Of a stretch of DNA of 6,459 nucleotides, positions 6,019-6,459 are shown piece by piece. A program made the position numbers and the translations under genes. Source of the stretch: ZC4RG35 sp964388105 (GTDB lineage Bacteria > Actinomycetota > Acidimicrobiia > Spongiisociales > ZC4RG35). A model generated the notes under the pieces. The model was not told where the DNA came from. It made no database searches and saw only the letters and a program-made list of their open reading frames with translations. Each line of letters starts with the position of its first letter. Within the stretch, counting starts at the first letter, position 1. The stretch is taken from the NCBI GenBank assembly GCA_964388105.1, contig CAYLYQ010000080.1, positions 1 through 6,459 on the forward strand, read 5' to 3'.

Positions 6019-6459
6019 ATTGTCTTCCCGATCCTCCCGCTCTCGGCCTCCGTCTTCGCACAGCACTGGTCTGCCCGCCTCGAAGATCACATCTCAAAGG
6101 ACCCTGCACCTACACCGGGTCCGCACATCGAGGTCCCCTCGTCGGACTTCCCCACCTTTTACGCGGACCTGTGCCATCTCCTTCAACCCGACCAGGGAGC
6201 ACCACTCGCCGCCCGCTACTCGGCTGAGTTCGCCTCCGCCGCAGAGTTCTTTACTACCGCTGACTCGGCCGCACTCACAGAGGACGGCATCGCCGACCAC
6301 CTCCGGGAACGCTTCCAGGACTGTCCGACCAAAGCCGAGATGGTCACCACTGTCCGAGCGTTCCAGGCTGCCGGGTTTGTCCACTACTGGTTCGTCCAAG
6401 TCGATCTGGACACGCTCCTCTCTTCGGGAGCCGACCAACTCTCTGCTCTCATCACCAAC
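6019..6459 (+). CDS. Unrecognised protein, 3'-truncated by window, no usual start codon
   Basis: After an in-frame TGA at 6016-6018, this frame stays open for 147 codons to the window edge. From 6121 on, 85 of 113 codons end in G or C, and the translation looks like a real soluble protein, with phrases such as SDFPTFYADLCHLL, RYSAEFASAAEFF, GIADHLRERFQDC, TKAEMVTTVRAFQAAGF and HYWFVQVDLDTLL. It is rich in predicted helices, with no signal peptide or membrane segment. I do not recognise the family. There is no ATG, GTG or TTG between the stop and the start of the convincing sequence; the first in-frame ATG (in AEMVTT, around 6340) lies too far in. Either it starts at a rare codon, or its beginning is in another frame (GTG 6015 in the frame ending in -GLRLRTALV, or ATG 5924) joined by a frameshift, or it is a 5'-truncated gene. 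The stated start is simply the frame limit. The opposite-strand frame 6438-6094 looks like a shadow. Confidence 0.6.
   Translation, partial: MVFPILPLSASVFAQHWSARLEDHISKDPAPTPGPHIEVPSSDFPTFYADLCHLLQPDQGAPLAARYSAEFASAAEFFTTADSAALTEDGIADHLRERFQDCPTKAEMVTTVRAFQAAGFVHYWFVQVDLDTLLSSGADQLSALITN

Noticed and set aside
6094..6438. Minus-strand 114-codon frame
   Set aside because: The plus-strand frame over the same bases has 75% G/C thirds and a more protein-like translation, so this is a shadow. If it were real, the 31-bp palindrome could be its terminator.
5924..6459. Plus-strand frame from ATG 5924, open to the window end
   Set aside because: It is Ser/Arg/Pro/Thr-rich, typical of an offset frame over a high-GC gene. 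Its start sits inside the palindrome and GAAGGAG touches the ATG directly. It is kept only as a possible source of the missing N-terminus.

Overview
The window looks like a high-GC actinobacterial chromosome segment, probably from a metagenome-assembled genome because it carries a run of exactly 100 Ns. The taxonomic hint comes from the left-hand gene. It is the thiamine-diphosphate half of an actinobacterial-style 2-oxoglutarate decarboxylase/dehydrogenase (Kgd), with the WDLDR sequence near its visible start and very GC-rich codon thirds. The order cannot be fixed from sequence alone.

Layout. Positions 1-2409 hold the C-terminal 802 residues of Kgd (TCA cycle), cut by the window edge. Positions 2415-2550 hold four copies of the 12-bp perfect palindrome TGCTCGCGAGCA inside degenerate ~36-bp units arranged A-B-A'-B' with a 71-bp period. 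Positions 2609-3040 encode a small lipoprotein of unknown function. Positions 3077-3418 hold a GNAT acetyltransferase interrupted by the N gap, followed 2 nt later by a short open frame that resembles only the first third of a DinB-like protein (3421-3627).

Near position 3600 the DinB similarity stops and base composition falls (sampled lines: 73% GC in kgd, 45-58% to the right). From here the content looks accessory. A secreted streptogrisin-like serine protease with signal peptide, pro-region and complete His/Asp/Ser triad occupies 3651-4844. About 300 nt without a convincing gene follow. A minus-strand exported protein (5149-5763) has a C-terminal LPLPGG, membrane helix and basic tail. A structured intergenic region (5764-6018) contains four inverted repeats, one a 31-bp near-perfect palindrome. 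From about 6019 to the window end a strongly coding plus-strand frame runs with no usual start codon.

How the genes work together. Kgd is a housekeeping enzyme and shows no functional link to its neighbours. GNAT and the DinB fragment are probably co-transcribed. The protease and the membrane-anchored protein are both surface or secreted products, but nothing shows that they cooperate. I did not find a clearly defined new multi-gene system. The parts most worth following up are the palindrome array, the hairpin cluster before the start-less gene, the start-less gene itself, and the junction near 3600.
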